Under the pieces are notes generated by a model. It searched no databases. It was not told where the DNA came from and saw nothing but the letters and a program-made list of their open reading frames with translations. A DNA stretch of 64,000 nt from Bactericera cockerelli (lineage: Eukaryota > Arthropoda > Insecta > Hemiptera > Triozidae): positions 15,864,079 to 15,928,078 of the forward strand of contig CM044955.1 of assembly GCA_024516035.1 (NCBI GenBank), written 5' to 3'. Below, piece after piece: positions 9,579 through 22,384 of this stretch (the stretch's first letter is position 1; each line of letters begins with the position of its first letter). Position numbers and translations under genes: made by a program.

Positions 9579-12204
9579 TTGGACGTAAGTAAAATCAATC
9601 ATCTCATTTTTATCTTATATCTGGTGGATTGATGGAAAAGTCTAAGGGCTCAATTATAAAACAGGATAAACTTCAAGATAAGCTAGACTGTTTCTCAAGT
9701 CGAGTTATGGTATGCTGTGATTGGTTGAAACTCCAACTGAGGAAGAGTGTAGCTTCTTTAAAAATTAATCCTGTTTTATATTTCAGTCTTCAGGAATCTC
9801 CCATAAATATTGTCTGGACGTCGCGTCCATTGTGTAAGTTCTTTAGCTTATCCGCAGTGTACCAGGTACCACGATCCAAATACTTTTGGGTTCCAGGTAG
9901 ATTTGACTCATTAAGCTAGAATCTGCTTAACTTCAGTGATCGGATGAGAAATGGTGTATTGAACGTGACATTTCAGCTGGCTAAAGTGGAACCTTGTGGT
10001 AGTCAAAGATTACCTATATTATTTCTTGTTTGGATTTTCATGAAAATATTGAATAACAAAAAATGAATTTCTGTTTCAGGACTCAGGCAGGACAATTCAC
10101 AATGTATCTTCCCGGACTTGCTCTAACACTGGACTCACTCAAGAACACGTTATACTTATGCTCAATTTGATTTAGTTTTAATAAAAAAACATAATTTTTT
10201 TGTTAGTTTTAAAAATATTTGGCCTTCTCAATTGTTTCTCAAATCTTATTTCACAGTTAGGAGAAAGTTTTCTAAATAGTTTCGAAAACAGCAAGTTTGT
10301 TTGATTCTGATAACTTGTTTACTATCTCATTGATTAGATTAGCTTTGTAAAGGCAATACCTACCTATCTAGTTGATTTTTACAAATTTGGCAATACTTAC
10401 CTATCTAGTTAATTTTTACAAATTTTCCTGAGATTACTTCGCGACATCCAAAATACAGAGCCGAAAAAGCTCTACTGGGATTTGAACCCAGTGCGTCTCG
10501 GTGACTGCCCAATAAATTATTATGAATATATATTTGAAAGAATATGACATATATGACATTATTGCCCGTGTTGTTACTCGTGGCTAAGTGGAGTAGATAA
10601 GCTTGCACAAACGGTGCCCTGGGTTCGAATCCTGTTTGGGTGGAAAAATTTCTGCTCTATATTTTGATATTTCGGGGTTCACTCATATTTCGTGAGAAAA
10701 ATTCAGAAGATACTTGTTTGAGTAACGACCAGTGGAGGTATTGCGAGAGCGAATAATATGTTACATAGGCAAATGATATTCTTATCATAATATGGTACGA
10801 GTATGCAAATGATACGCTTAACATAATAGTTTTGTTATGATAAACTACCTACTTAATATAATAATAATAATAATGACACTCTTTAGTGGAAGGTAACCAC
10901 CAGGCGAGGTTAATGCTCAAAGCATTTTCTACCACCTAACCCTCTAGAGTCTTATTATTATGTGGTCACAAACTCAAATTAATGAGGAAATTCGTGCCCT
11001 GGGTGGGATTCGAACCAACGAATCCCTACGCTACCTGGATTACCAGACTAGCGCGTTAACCACTTGACTACCAGTGCACATAGTCTGGCTGGGGTACGAA
11101 ACGGGGAAAAGACCATTGTCTCCCTAGAGGACTGTGTACAGAAAACGGACTAGCCAAGCCAACCCTAACAGAACTTGAGTCCGTGTTGACCCAGCATTTA
11201 TAGGGAAAGTATTTTGTCACTTTTCTCCCATAAGAAGGGAGGCATACTACGGGATGGGCAGGCTGCAACATAGACCACAAGCAACAACAAAAAATCATTT
11301 CCAAACAGTAAAATCCCTAATTCATTTGAATTAATTGATTAAATAAATTATGGAAGCAAAAAACAATATTGTCAAACATATACAATAAATAAAATCTTTA
11401 TTTAAAAAAATAACAGATTGGTAAGGATTTTTGTTACCGTTATTTGTACTCTTGAAACATTTACGAAGCCCAATTATATTTTGTGCCATAAAATAAAACC
11501 ATCAGGGTTGCTAGGACTTTTAACTCAAAAGGGAACCTATTACAGTAAAAAGCATAATATCTGCCTCTTCAAAAATATCGGTTTTAAATTTTTTTCATGA
11601 TCCCTTTTGATAGCATTATTTGCTTTTTAAAATAGATTTTGTTAAAAAGCCCGCTCCCAACGGGTCTCTGACCGGTAAGAAAAAGATGCAACTAATTAAT
11701 TATTAGGATTTATTTAATTTATTTTATCTATGTGTTTTACCCGTACGCCAATACGTCTATGAGTAGTACTCATTGAGTGCCTACTACTAAACTACAAAGC
11801 TCAGAAACAGAAACTCACCTATGGAAAATTAATAATATACATACCTAGCTCAAAAATGGTTGGGCTGAGAAACTTCTAATATTCGAAATCGGAAGTATCT
11901 TTCCTTAAAAGAAAGAATTTTCTTGATAACTAATAACCCTCTTATAGAATCAAGGCATTACCCTACATGTGTTTTTTCTAAACACCCAAGGTATTGTCTT
12001 TTTTCAGTTGAATTCCAAATTTCAAAATCGGCGCAGTTGGTTTGACCAAGGAGGAATTGGAGTGCGCCTGATCAAATGCGATCTGGTATATAATAGAGTC
12101 TTTCACACGTAAGGATAAATTGACGCATTCGGACTGTACAGTCCAAGATCTTTAAAATCAAACCGTGCGTGTAAATTCAAACTTATCCGTCGTCTCCTGG
12201 ATAT

Positions 12205-12325
12205 TTTATTTATTTTTTTCTTGTTTACCTATATTATTAATACTGTCAATTTTATATTTAATTTTTACCATTGTTTGTCTGTATATATGTTCTGCTAATA
12301 AAGAGTTTCTAAATAAATAAATGGA
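12205..12325 (+). mobile_element. LINE 3' tail in U2 only
   Basis: CTGCTAATAAAGAGTTTCTA followed by AAATAAATAAATG is a LINE-type tail. U1 and U3 lack it at the matching place (2650, 27435). The same family in reverse is at about 15940-16145, 37745-37935, 42845-42960 and 47310-47525. Confidence 0.65.
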
Positions 12326-12667
12326 TCTGTACGTCTGGCAGTCCAGATCCGTCGGTCCAAATCTGTAGATGTAAATACTAACTTCAAACGTATATGGACT
12401 GTTCAAGTTTGAAATAAAAAGTGTACAGACAGATTTGGACCGTCGGATTAGGACTGGCAGATTTAGATTGTCGGATCTGATCCGTTTCTTAATTTGTTAC
12501 ACAAAAATAGACTCTCGGATCGCCTTTCCAGTCCATCTGTCATTTCCAGTCGGATCCGCCAATTTATCCGTAATGGTGAAAGGCCCTATTAAAGGCACCA
12601 ATACAATGCTGGAATAAAGAGACTCTTTAGTCCTAATCGGGCAGAATAAATAAGTGTCTCTCATCTC

Positions 12668-12708
12668 TCAGCTGAACACTGGAGGTGAAGTGATGGAACC
12701 TATCTGGT
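12668..12708 (-). pseudogene. mio exon 15 remnant in U2
   Basis: The same final codons and TGA (12670-12668) as in U1 and exon 15 are present, with the breakpoint at the same place (after CTATCTGG, plus strand). The shared breakpoint indicates that the loss happened once, before U1 and U2 separated. Confidence 0.8.
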
Positions 12709-12709
12709 A

Positions 12710-13260
12710 GAATTCTAGAATTCTAGTAGAATTCCTATATTCTAGATTCTACAAAAAATTCTGTATTGGCAAGTCGTGGACCTTATTTTTTGACTTTTTT
12801 GTTCAAAATTTCGGATTTTCTTAAATATAAGTTAGATTATAACTAATTAGAAAATAAATATAAATAGCCTATGTAAAACAATAATATGCATATACTTACA
12901 AAATTTCATCAAAATCGGGTTTACCGTTCACGAGATATAAGCGTTTAAGTAAAAAGTTAGTGGTCAGGCGCATGGTCTTTGTCACCCAGAACCGCTAGTA
13001 CGAATTTGATTAATTTAAATTCGGACCATCTGCAGAACGTCTTCTATATGTGTTTCATCAAAATCCGTGGAGTAGTTTCCGAGATTTGCGCGATACAAGG
13101 AATATTTTTAACAGACCAACGGGCCGGACACAAAACCAAAGTTTCTCAGGAGGTAATGAAACGTCCAGAAATATGAAAAAAATCGGAGCAAAAAAATATT
13201 TTTTAAAAGAAAAACGAACACAATACTTCCGATTTCTAATATTAGAAATTTCGCGGAAGT
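12710..13260 (+). repeat. Dispersed module, U2 copy
   Basis: It sits exactly where mio exons 15-12 lie in U3. It is preceded by a short TTCTAGAATTC stutter (12715-12745) that may be a repair scar. Confidence 0.65.
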
Positions 13261-14389
13261 GAAATGAACTTAGACAATTTCCAATGAATGTGAAATGAAG
13301 ATAATTAACTATGTATGATGATATTGAAGATACATGTATCTTTCAATTTCAGAATACAATAATTATTTATTATCAAGAATAATATTGACAGAAGGCATAA
13401 ATAAACAATTCATCATGGCCTGAGGTAATCCTCTGTCGCCCTTGAGAAACTGCAAGCCAGCCTTTGTGAGCCAAAAAGTACTATGTAATAATATCGCCTT
13501 ATTTATATTGCCCGAATAGGGCCACTTTGTTCCATTATTCCAACAGTAAGTCCAAGACATATTCTGTTGTAGTCAGAATTCCAAATGGGCGGAGATCTTG
13601 TCACGTTCCGGCTGGGTTTCGAACCAGCGACCTCTGGATAATCAGACCGACGCACCTTGACCACTGTGCTACCGGGAAAGACAAAGTATCATTCCAATGT
13701 GTATGTGATTTCATTGTGTGTCACAGCTTTAGTAGGTAGTTTGGCATATCGTCGTCAGCTAAAGTAACACCGCCTATCTATTTTTTTGCAATTTTACAGG
13801 AGGCAATAAAAACTGAAATGGTAGGCGGTGTTGGTTGCCAAAATCAGATGTGCGGAGATACTAAAAAATAAACTACAGCGCTATCTTTTGGAATTGTTGA
13901 AAAAAACTTCGTCACATGGTGCAAAACGATCATTTCTATTTGTTAGAACAAAAATCTCAATTTTGAAAAAAATGTGACTCGGGTGGGTATGCTTTTGCCA
14001 CGGCGATATTCACTCTCGTAATGAATCCACTGGTATTTGCTCTCGTAATGCGTCCACTCATTTTTCCTCACAAAGTAGGAGTGAACCCCTAAATTACAGA
14101 GTAGATTTTTTTTTACCCAAGTTGGATTCGAACCCAGGTCACCGTTTGTGGAAGCTGAACTACTCAACTTAGCTAAGTTGTAGTGCACGAGGCTTGCACG
14201 CATGGTGACCTGGGTTTGAATCCCAGCAGAATGGGATCCCAGCAGAATGGGATCTTCGGCTCTGTACTTTGGATAGGGTTCACTCATACCGTGTAAGGAA
14301 AAATGAGTATTTTTTTCTTCTTATTTTTTCACTGTTTATACGCAGCAATAATGCTGCAATTACGTGAATAGGTTGGAGGGACACTGCAT

Positions 14390-14935
14390 ACAGGATAGAC
14401 AGGTCCATTTCGCCAGCAAAACAACCTTTAAAATGTAATGTTTTTTTTACATGGGTAATTTTTGCTTATTTTGTGCTAATTTGTGCTTCAAACCCCGAAT
14501 TTTGTGCTCAAACACCAAGGGCGCTACGCCCATTTCAATTTGGTGGTGCTGGGGAAACAGTAGAACCACCACCCTCGAAACAGCACAAAATTCGGGGTTT
14601 GAAGCACAAATTAGCACAAAATAAGCGCAAATTACCCATGTAAAAAAAAAACATTCGTTTCGAAGGTGGTGGTTCTACCATTTCCCCAGCACCACCAAAT
14701 TGAAATGGGCGTAGCGCCCTTGGTGTTTGAGCACAAAATTCGGGGTTTGAAGCACAAATTAGTACAAAATAAGTACAAATTACCCATGTAAAAAAAAACA
14801 TTACGTTTCGAAGGTGGTGGTTCTACCGTTTCCCCAGCACCACCAAATTGAAATGGGCGTAGCGCCCTTGGTGTTTGAGCACATGTAAAAAAAAATACAT
14901 TTTAAAGTTGCTGGTGCTGGCGAAATGGACCCGAT
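14390..14935. mobile_element. Foldback element (U2 copy)
   Basis: It has the same components as 5425-5995 in the same place of the unit, but a different unit number and a shortened outer end, showing continued rearrangement after duplication. Confidence 0.72.
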
Positions 14936-15419
14936 AAAGACCTATATCCAGTATCCAGGCCCTGTCTACATCTTTGTTTATATTGTTCTACAGTGAGATC
15001 TAGATCTCTCATGTGAGCAGGGATTAGTGGCGTAATTAGGTATTGCCACTAGGTACTAGGTAAGTGTTGCCTTTACAAAGATAATATGATCACTGAGAGA
15101 GTTAATAAGTTATAGGAATCAAACAAACTTGCTGTTTTCGAAATTCTTCAGAATACTTTCAACTGACTGTGAAATGAGATTTCAGAAACAATAGAGAAGG
15201 CCAAATATTTTTAAAACTAACGTAAAATTAAGGGTTTTTTTTTATTAAAACTAAATCAAATTGAGCATAAGTCCAGTGTTAGAGCAAGTCCGGGAAGATA
15301 CATTGTGAATTGTCCTGCCTGAGTCCTGAAACAGAAATTGATTTTTTTGTTATTCAATATATTCATAAAAATGCAAACAAGAAGTATAATCTTTGACTAT
15401 CACAAGGTTCCACTTTAGC

Positions 15420-15700
15420 TGGGGGAGCTAGCACGTTGATTAGGTAGGTACTCCATTTCTTATCCGAACACTGAAGTTAAGCAGATTCTAGCTTGATGAG
15501 TACATGGATTGGTGACCGTTCTCGTTTCGAATGATTATCATGGCAAGATACTTTCTGCTGAGTATGTCTGACCCCACTCAGGCTGGGTGAGGTTAATTTG
15601 AGTAGCTGGGTTGTTTGTTCAGTGACTGGTTGGTAAAACCGTCGCCGTAATATAACCATGAGGTTGAAAGCGTCGTTAAATTCAAATGCATAAATAAGAT
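15420..15700 (+). mobile_element. 5S rRNA-derived SINE in intron 2 of gene copy 3
   Basis: Same family and place as 6513, with GAACACTGAAGTTAAGCA in the 5S-like head. Confidence 0.78.
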
Positions 15701-15939
15701 TCTACTTGCGAGATAAATAGTACAAAAACAAACGACCCAAGTAGATACCGCTTTTCAGTGCAAGTAAACATTATTTAAGACAATATTCCCACTCTAATTG
15801 AAATCATAGCAAAAATAATCATTAATCTTCAATAAGCTAAAGAACTGACGTCTAGGCAATCTTTATGGGAGATTACTTTTAAGGTTGAATTATAAAAAAG
15901 GATTAAATCTAAGACAGCCGATCACTGCGCACTATTATT

Positions 15940-16145
15940 ATAATTATTAAACACTTTATTAGATATAAAAAGACATATGCACAGAACAAATAATTATTAT
16001 AACAATGAAAAAATTGAAAAATTATATACAATAAAAAGGAAAAAGAATAGAAAAATATATATTAACATATATGTCCTAACTAAAGGGCGGTATTATTGCC
16101 TATGGCAATCTCTTCCACCCAACTATAGGACTTGAGAGACAGTTT
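15940..16145 (-). mobile_element. LINE 3' tail (minus)
   Basis: The minus strand reads GGAAGAGATTGCCATAGGCA, a CCGCCCTTTAGTTAGGACAT block and an AATAAAGTG end. The same insertion is in U3 at 37745-37935 but not in U1 (7010), so it was in the ancestor of U2 and U3, or U1 lost it. Confidence 0.65.
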
Positions 16146-16252
16146 GGCTTATTTTAAATTTAATCCTGTTTTATAATTGGGCCCTTACATGTTTATCTTA
16201 AACTTACGATAAAATAACACCTAATGATATAATAGATTTTACTTACTATCGA

Positions 16253-16477
16253 TTAAACAACAACGATGTTCATGGAGGTCTTTTCCTTTCCAAGGGCCAC
16301 AATGTTCATGGAGGTCTTTTCTTTTCCAAGAGCCACGATGTCCATGGAGGTCTTTTCTTTTCCAAGAGCCACGATGTCCATGGAGGTCTTCTCTTTGCCT
16401 AGAGCCACAATGTCCATGGAGGTCTTTTCTTTTCCGTTGAGGGCAACAACGTCCATGATGATTCTCTCTTGACCCAT
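16253..16477 (-). CDS. GKEK repeat-peptide gene, copy 3 (74 aa)
   Basis: The ORF is intact and nearly identical to copies 1 and 5 (D D D N N, all IVAL until the terminal VVV). TATAAAAG is at 18375-18368, the leader exon ends at 18318, exon 2 is about 16520-16247, exon 3 starts at 15325 and AATAAA is at 15246-15241. Intron 1 has been lengthened by a tRNA-derived SINE (16550-16893) and a hAT-like MITE (16996-17768), yet the ORF and splice sites remain whole. Confidence 0.77.
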   Translation of the reverse strand: MGQERIIMDVVALNGKEKTSMDIVALGKEKTSMDIVALGKEKTSMDIVALGKEKTSMNIVALGKEKTSMNIVVV

Positions 16478-16549
16478 TTTGAAGATTTTGGTTTTTTTTT
16501 GTCTTGTCAAAGGATGAATTCTGAAATAGTTACAAGAATAATAATAAAA

Positions 16550-16893
16550 TGAGTGTCTTCTTTTACTCTGTCTTATCCCGTTCAAGTAGGGTCGACGTTG
16601 ATCAACCTCATGGTTGAGGTTGATTGGTTTTGGCATATTTTTTACGGCTGGATGCCCTTCCTAACGCCAACGATTCTATTTGATTTAACGTCCTGGATTA
16701 GGACGGGATTTTATCCTCCATTCGCTGGGAATCGTACCAGCTACTCCCATTAACCTCACCCAGCCTGGGTAGGGCCAGAAATGGCAGTCTCACGTGTTTG
16801 GATGGAACAGAATTTTCTTCGAAAAGTCTGCCCCAGCCGGGAGTTGAACTCGGGACTACGGGCAGTAGTCACAACCATTACGCCACGGAGGCT
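16550..16893 (-). mobile_element. tRNA-derived SINE, GGCGTAACGG family, in intron 1 of gene copy 3
   Basis: The minus-strand head reads CCTCCGTGGCGTAATGGTTG with B box GAGTTCAACTCC. Copies 1 and 5 lack it. It is the same family as 42655, 48985 and 62513. Confidence 0.8.
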
Positions 16894-16995
16894 GCGTATA
16901 ATAATAAAATGACTGTACCACGTATAATTTATTAGAAGGGTAAAATTGCCATCCGACTCTGTCTGGGGTGATATCAAAATACTGTATAGTGGGGT

Positions 16996-17768
16996 GGGAC
17001 GTACACTCATTGAGTCCCGTTGACCTTTTTTTCATGTCATTGAGTCCCGTAATTTTAGCAGGTACCTCAGACCATATGCCTCATTGAGTCCCCTAATATT
17101 TTTGGGTCTACCAGACCATAAGACTCATTGAGTCCCTTTACCTGATGTTAGTATATAAGAAGAAGTAAATAAGAACACAGTTAATTTTTATAAAAATGAA
17201 TACGCGGACAGTTATGTCTAAATGTTGTGTTTCGTTAGCCAGCTAGGACAGCTTGGGTGAGGGGCTTAGGTTAGGTTGAAATTAGCGCAGGGTTAGACCG
17301 GGTCACTGCGCGACCCGGCCTAACCGCCTGAGCTAATTTCAACCTAACCTAAGCCCCTCACCCAACCATCCTACCCGACAAACTGAAGTCAGAAATCTAT
17401 CGTGCAATCTCACCTTGTTAACTTTACCTAACCCTATCTAACTACAAAATTCCTCTAACAAAAAATTCACTTACGCATCAAATTCCATTAGACAATAATT
17501 TCATTTTCATTTATGAATAAAAATAAAAACAAGAATTCTTAATAAAAAATGAAAAGAGTGTTCTAATTTTTTAGAGGAGGACTGATCCAAATGACTGACA
17601 AATAATATGATCTTCTATGTACAAGTTTATGTATAAGGAAAAATAGGTATTAATTATGTACGGGACTCAATGAGTGGTACGATAACTTCAACCGTTCCAA
17701 ACCTTGGGACTCAATGAAGCATCGACAAAAAGGGACAAATCCAGACGGGACTCAATGAGGCGCCTCCC
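16996..17768. mobile_element. hAT-like MITE with perfect 8-bp target duplication
   Basis: AGTGGGGT occurs on both sides (16988-16995 and 17769-17776), and copies 1 and 5 lack the insert. The ends are GGGACG...CATTGAGTCCCG and CGGGACTCAATGAGGCGCC. The subterminal word CTCATTGAGTCCC is repeated four times at the left and three times inverted at the right. The centre (17240-17370) is a hairpin built on TTAGGTTAGGTTGAAATTAG. No transposase is visible. Confidence 0.85.
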
Positions 17769-18318
17769 AGTGGGGTGACTAAAACTTTACTCGGTGATTT
17801 TTTTTTTCGGACTTACCATCCATTTGATCCGTTAATATTACTTTGATTGTAGAAAGTATTAATCTCTTTTTCTCAAACCTTTCATCAATTTTTTTTTCTT
17901 CTCAAAAATGTAGATGGGCCAATTTACCCCATGGTTTGGAGTGACCATGGCTCACCTACTTAATTTCAATGCTATTCTAATGTCATTATAAAATATGCAC
18001 GAGTAGATAATAAATATTTCACAGAAGACCTATTCTCTTTGTCGTAAAAAATATACAAGAAAATTAAAACTAAAAAAAATTAGAGGGAAACAAATTGAGC
18101 AAGAATTCCATAATCTCAATTTTTCATCCAGAAAATGTCAAACAAATTAAAATTATCGGCAAGTCTTGGACCTTATTTTTTTACTATTTGCCCAACTTTT
18201 TTGGTTCTTCTCAAATATCAGAGCTAAATCATGAGAAAATTTTGAATTGAAAAAAAGGGGAATATGAGTATATGTATAGTAGAATGTATTGAATATAGAA
18301 TCAAGGAAGGTACTTACC

Positions 18319-18485
18319 GATATGATGAGGTGCGAGCAACTGGTACCTTAGCTTTCGTCTGTAGAAGCTTTTATACTGAACATCTTGGGGACTCCTCGGG
18401 TCTTATCTGGGACCATGGTCGAGTGTGGTCTGATCCCTGCATCAGGTGACTCCACTAGGATGACGTGTTGTCAGTAAATTCACTC
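18319..18485 (-). promoter_or_regulatory. Promoter of gene copy 3
   Basis: The same block is present as at copies 1 and 2: TGACAACACGTCA at the outer end, GATAAG, and TATAAAAG at 18375-18368. Confidence 0.7.
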
Positions 18486-18559
18486 ATTGACAATTGATTT
18501 GACCAAATATTGAATTACGCATTCGCTGGTATACTTTTCTAATAGATTGGAGCTGGCAT

Positions 18560-19200
18560 ATCAGAAGAAGAAAAAAATACACTGCCAATTATGGACACAA
18601 TACTTCCTCGTGATTATTTCACATTGTATACACGTAGCAATTTTGAGATTTTATACTAAATCATTTGTATTTCCAAAACCGCTAAACCGGTTTCCTTCAA
18701 ATTTATATCGTTTTTCGTACATTTTATTTATATCCTACAAAAATTCTGTATCGGCAAGTCATGGACCTTATTTTTTGAATTTTTGTCCAATTTTTGGATC
18801 TTCTTAAATATCAGAGCTAGATCATGATTAGCTTAAAAAAAAATCATATATGACCTATGAAAAACGATAATATAGGTACATATACATACAAAATGTCATC
18901 AAAAAGTTGGTGGTCAGGCGCATGGTCACTTTCACCCAGACCCGTCAAGCGAAGTTTATGATGGAACCATCTACAGAACGTCTCTTATATGTGTACAAAA
19001 TTTCATCGAAATCCGTTCAGTAGTTTCCGAGATTTGGGCGTTACAAAACAAAAAATAACAGACCGACAGACACAAACCAAAGTTGGTCAGGAGGTTATGA
19101 ATCGTCCAGAAATATGAAAAAATTGAAATCGGAGCAAAAAATATTCTTTTTGACAAAAACGAATACAATACCTACCTACTTCAGATTTCTAATATTTGTA
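18560..19200 (+). repeat. Dispersed module in the U2 spacer
   Basis: It aligns with 46345-46865 in the U3 spacer and in reverse with 4630-5340. It begins TGGAGCTGGCATATCAGAAG. Confidence 0.65.
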
Positions 19201-19566
19201 TTTCTCGCATGTAATATACAGGTACTTTTTAGTCTTATGTTGACCTCCGAAATCGATGTGAAAAATATCCATGGATAAATTCCGGACAACGTGAACAATT
19301 TTTTTTTTTTAAAGCAAACACAATAATTCCGATTTCTAATTTTAGAAAGTTTAGGAAGTAATTCAAATTGAATACTCATGTCTATAAAGAGAAATTAAAA
19401 ACACTATTTTCTGTACCTCGTTTGTTATATTTATTTTATAAAATGTCCTCCAGAATTTAAAGAACCTTCCAGCATTAGGGTCTTGGTTTTTTGAACGGCT
19501 TTTGTGATCTTGGCGATGTGTGAGGATTCTTTGAGTGAGGTACACCATACATATATGACATTTTGT

Positions 19567-19807
19567 GAAGAGTAAGGAGGGAGCACTGGAGAGCAAGTCC
19601 TGGAGTTCTAGTTTCTTCCCATCCTCCACTCTTCAACAGGAAGAGTAAGGAGGGAGCACTGGAGAGCAAGTCCTGGAGTTCTAGTTTCTTCCCATCCTTT
19701 ACTCTTCAACAGGAAGAGTAAGGAGGGAGCACTGGAGAGCAAGTCCTGGAGTTCTAGTTTCTTCCCATCCTCCACTCTTCAACAGGAAGAGTAAGGAGGG
19801 AGCACTT
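19567..19807. repeat. 73-bp tandem repeat, about 3.3 units
   Basis: GAAGAGTAAGGAGGGAGCAC starts at 19567, 19640, 19713 and 19786. The units are nearly identical. It lies in the U2 spacer; no counterpart is seen in the U3 spacer. Confidence 0.9.
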
Positions 19808-20479
19808 AAAGCCATGTACAGGAGTTTCTACTTTGCCAGAATGGTGGTTATGGTGTTAGAGCATCAACATTTTTGGTAGAGACATTTCTTTAAAATTTTC
19901 TTTTGTGATTTTCTCGTTTCCAATAAATTTTGATAAGTGTTGATGATGATTTTTGTTTGTTTATTTTTTCTTCATTCACCATAGTCGATTTTCTATGTTC
20001 TGGAGTTAGAATTTTAACAGTTGATAAGAGGCATCCATCTCTTTTAAATCTTCATCCATGATTTTTTTATTTGCTGTAAATTTTGATTGAGTGTTTTTTT
20101 TTTCTTTTTCTTTTCTTCTTCATATTTCCACCTTGAATGCACGTTTTTGATATTGCAATATACATAGATTCGGTAGATTCTCTTTGATCTTTATTCCAGT
20201 AACTTTTTCGTTTGCTCAGTTCAGTATATGGACATTGAATTTTGTACAGCAGCATCCTTATACGTTGACTTTTGTTCATTTTCAATTCATCATCACGTGT
20301 AATTTTGTTAGTGTGTAATTTTGTTAATAATCATCACAACATGGAATTTAGTTTATCATCCTCATCCAGCACATTGAATTTTCTCAAGCAGAATAATTAC
20401 AATGAATTTTGTTCATAATGTTCAGTAGGTACATTGAATTTTGTTGAGCAGCAATAAGTGTCATTAAATTTATTTTGAG

Positions 20480-20930
20480 AATCAGCAGTGACACATTAAA
20501 TTTTGAAAATCAGCAGCAAGGAGAATATTGAGAATCAGTAGCAGCAAGAAGAATTTTGAGAATTAGCGGCCGCCAGAAGAACTTTGAGAATCAGCGGCCG
20601 CAAGAAGAATTTTGAGAATTATCAGCAGCAAGGAGGATTTTGAGAATTATCAGCAGCAAGGAGAATTTTGAGAATTAGCAGCAGCAAGGAGGATTTTGAG
20701 AATTAGTAGGAGCAAGGAGAATTTTGAGAATTAGTAGCAGCAAGAAGAATTTTCAGAATTGGTAGCAGCAGCGAGAGAATTTTGAGAATTGGTAGCAGCA
20801 GCAAGAGAATTTTGAGAATTGGTAGCAGCAAGAAGAATTTTGAGAATTAGCAGCAGCAAGGAGAATTTTGAGAATTAGCAGCAGCAAGGAGAATTTTGAA
20901 TTTGAATATCAGCAGCATTACCTAAATTAA
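20480..20930. repeat. Degenerate ~30-bp tandem repeat (AGCAGCAGCAAGGAG..TTTTGAGAAT)
   Basis: About fourteen units of the type AGCAGCAAGGAGAATTTTGA occur here; related single words run on to 21230. U3 has the same region at 47050-47240 and 47560-47830 with fewer units. Confidence 0.85.
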
Positions 20931-21341
20931 ATTTTACTGAGCACCATAATTACGTTAAATATTGTATCATCAGTTAGTACATGGAGATAAGCATCATTAC
21001 ATGAATTTCAGAATCAGCAGCAGCACGTTGATTTTTGAAAATCAGCAGCAAGAATTTTTGGAATCAGCAGCAGCAAGGAACTTTTGAAAATCAGCAGAGG
21101 CAAAGATTTTTGTTAATCAGCAGAAGCAAACAGAATTTTCAGCAGCTTCAGATTTTCAGAAAATCAGCAGCAGTACGTTGAATTTTGAGAATGAGTAACA
21201 TTATGTTAAATTTTGAAAAGCGTCATCAATAGATACATTGAATTTGGAGTCTGCTGCAAATTTATGATTTATTCTGTTTTTTATACCTGCATACTTTTAA
21301 TTTTGATGTGTTCTAAAGTTGTTCATTAAGAACTAAGTTTT

Positions 21342-21596
21342 TTTTTTTTTTAAGTGGGGTTTAACGTCGCTTTCAACTGCCATGGTCATATCACGACGGG
21401 GGTATCGCATTCGCAGGAAACTCACAAACCTGCTACTCACATTGACCTCACCCAGCCTGAGTGGGGCCAGGAAAAGCCAGCGTCACGAGAATTCGAATTT
21501 GAATGGTCACCCATCCAAGTTTTAACCTCGCTGGATGTCGCTTAACTTCGGTGTTCTGAAGGGAACCGGTGTATTCAACATGCCATCGACGCTGGC
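21342..21596 (-). mobile_element. 5S rRNA-derived SINE, well preserved
   Basis: On the minus strand it starts GCCAGCGTCGATGGCATGTT, has CACCGAAGTTAAGCGACAT and CTTGGATGGGTGACC, and ends in poly(A). It is flanked by a direct repeat of AACTAAGTTTT. The 5S likeness is strong (internal boxes and ends). Confidence 0.85.
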
Positions 21597-21829
21597 TTAA
21601 CTAAGTTTTTACATTGTAATTTATTTGATTTTGTAAGTGGCATAAAAAAAGTTGTACCTTAATTTGGCCACTATTCCAACTATGACATGAATCTTTTATA
21701 CAAATACAAATTAATATATTTATTATAAATAAATATTTCATTACACGCAATAGACGTACAAAGTATAGGCCAGTTAATACTGTTTTTGAAACGTCCTGGA
21801 AATTGAGCTCAGTATCAAAGTTTGTTGTC

Positions 21830-22142
21830 TTATTTATTTTATTTATTTATTTACACTTTATTTTTTATACAATACATACAACAATAAATTATTAACAAAG
21901 ATAAAAAATTAACAATAGGTATTTACAAAATAAGATATAGAAAAGAAAAAAAAATAATAAATTTAAATGTACAATGTATTGTAATCCGGGGCGAAGTTAA
22001 TGCCTTAGGCATTCTCTGCCACTTAACTTAAGTCTTATTTGTGGTTCCATAATGTGAGGGTATCTGTCATGTCCCGGCTGGGTTTTGAATCCGCGACCTC
22101 TAGATTACCACTCAGACGCCGACCACTGAGCTATCGGGACAG
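21830..22142 (-). mobile_element. LINE/SINE tail with tRNA-like head
   Basis: A LINE-like A-rich tail (21830-21990), a GGCAGAGAATGCCTAAGGCA block, then a tRNA-like head with GTCCCGATAGCTCAGTGGTC (minus). U3 lacks it at 48140. Confidence 0.65.
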
Positions 22143-22384
22143 ACGAGATAGGTATCATTCAAGTGAAAACTTGGTTTTTTCTCCATAATCCGCTAATTTT
22201 CAGTTCATAAAATGGAAACATCCTCTCCTACAAACAAAAAGTGTAGTGAATTTCGATGAAATCCATTCAATGGTCGCTAAGATTTGGGCGTTGGAAGGAA
22301 CAAAAATAACAGGCTGACAAACGGACCCAAAACCAAAGGTGATTGGGAAATTTCAAGCGTCCAAAAATACGAACCAAATAACTA

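Noticed and set aside
8230..18485. A single autonomous transposon with terminal inverted repeats
   Set aside because: No transposase or integrase is inside, and the inverted sequence continues past the TGACAACACGTCA words at 22815-22937 and 39205-39360. Collinearity with the mio locus explains the arrangement better.
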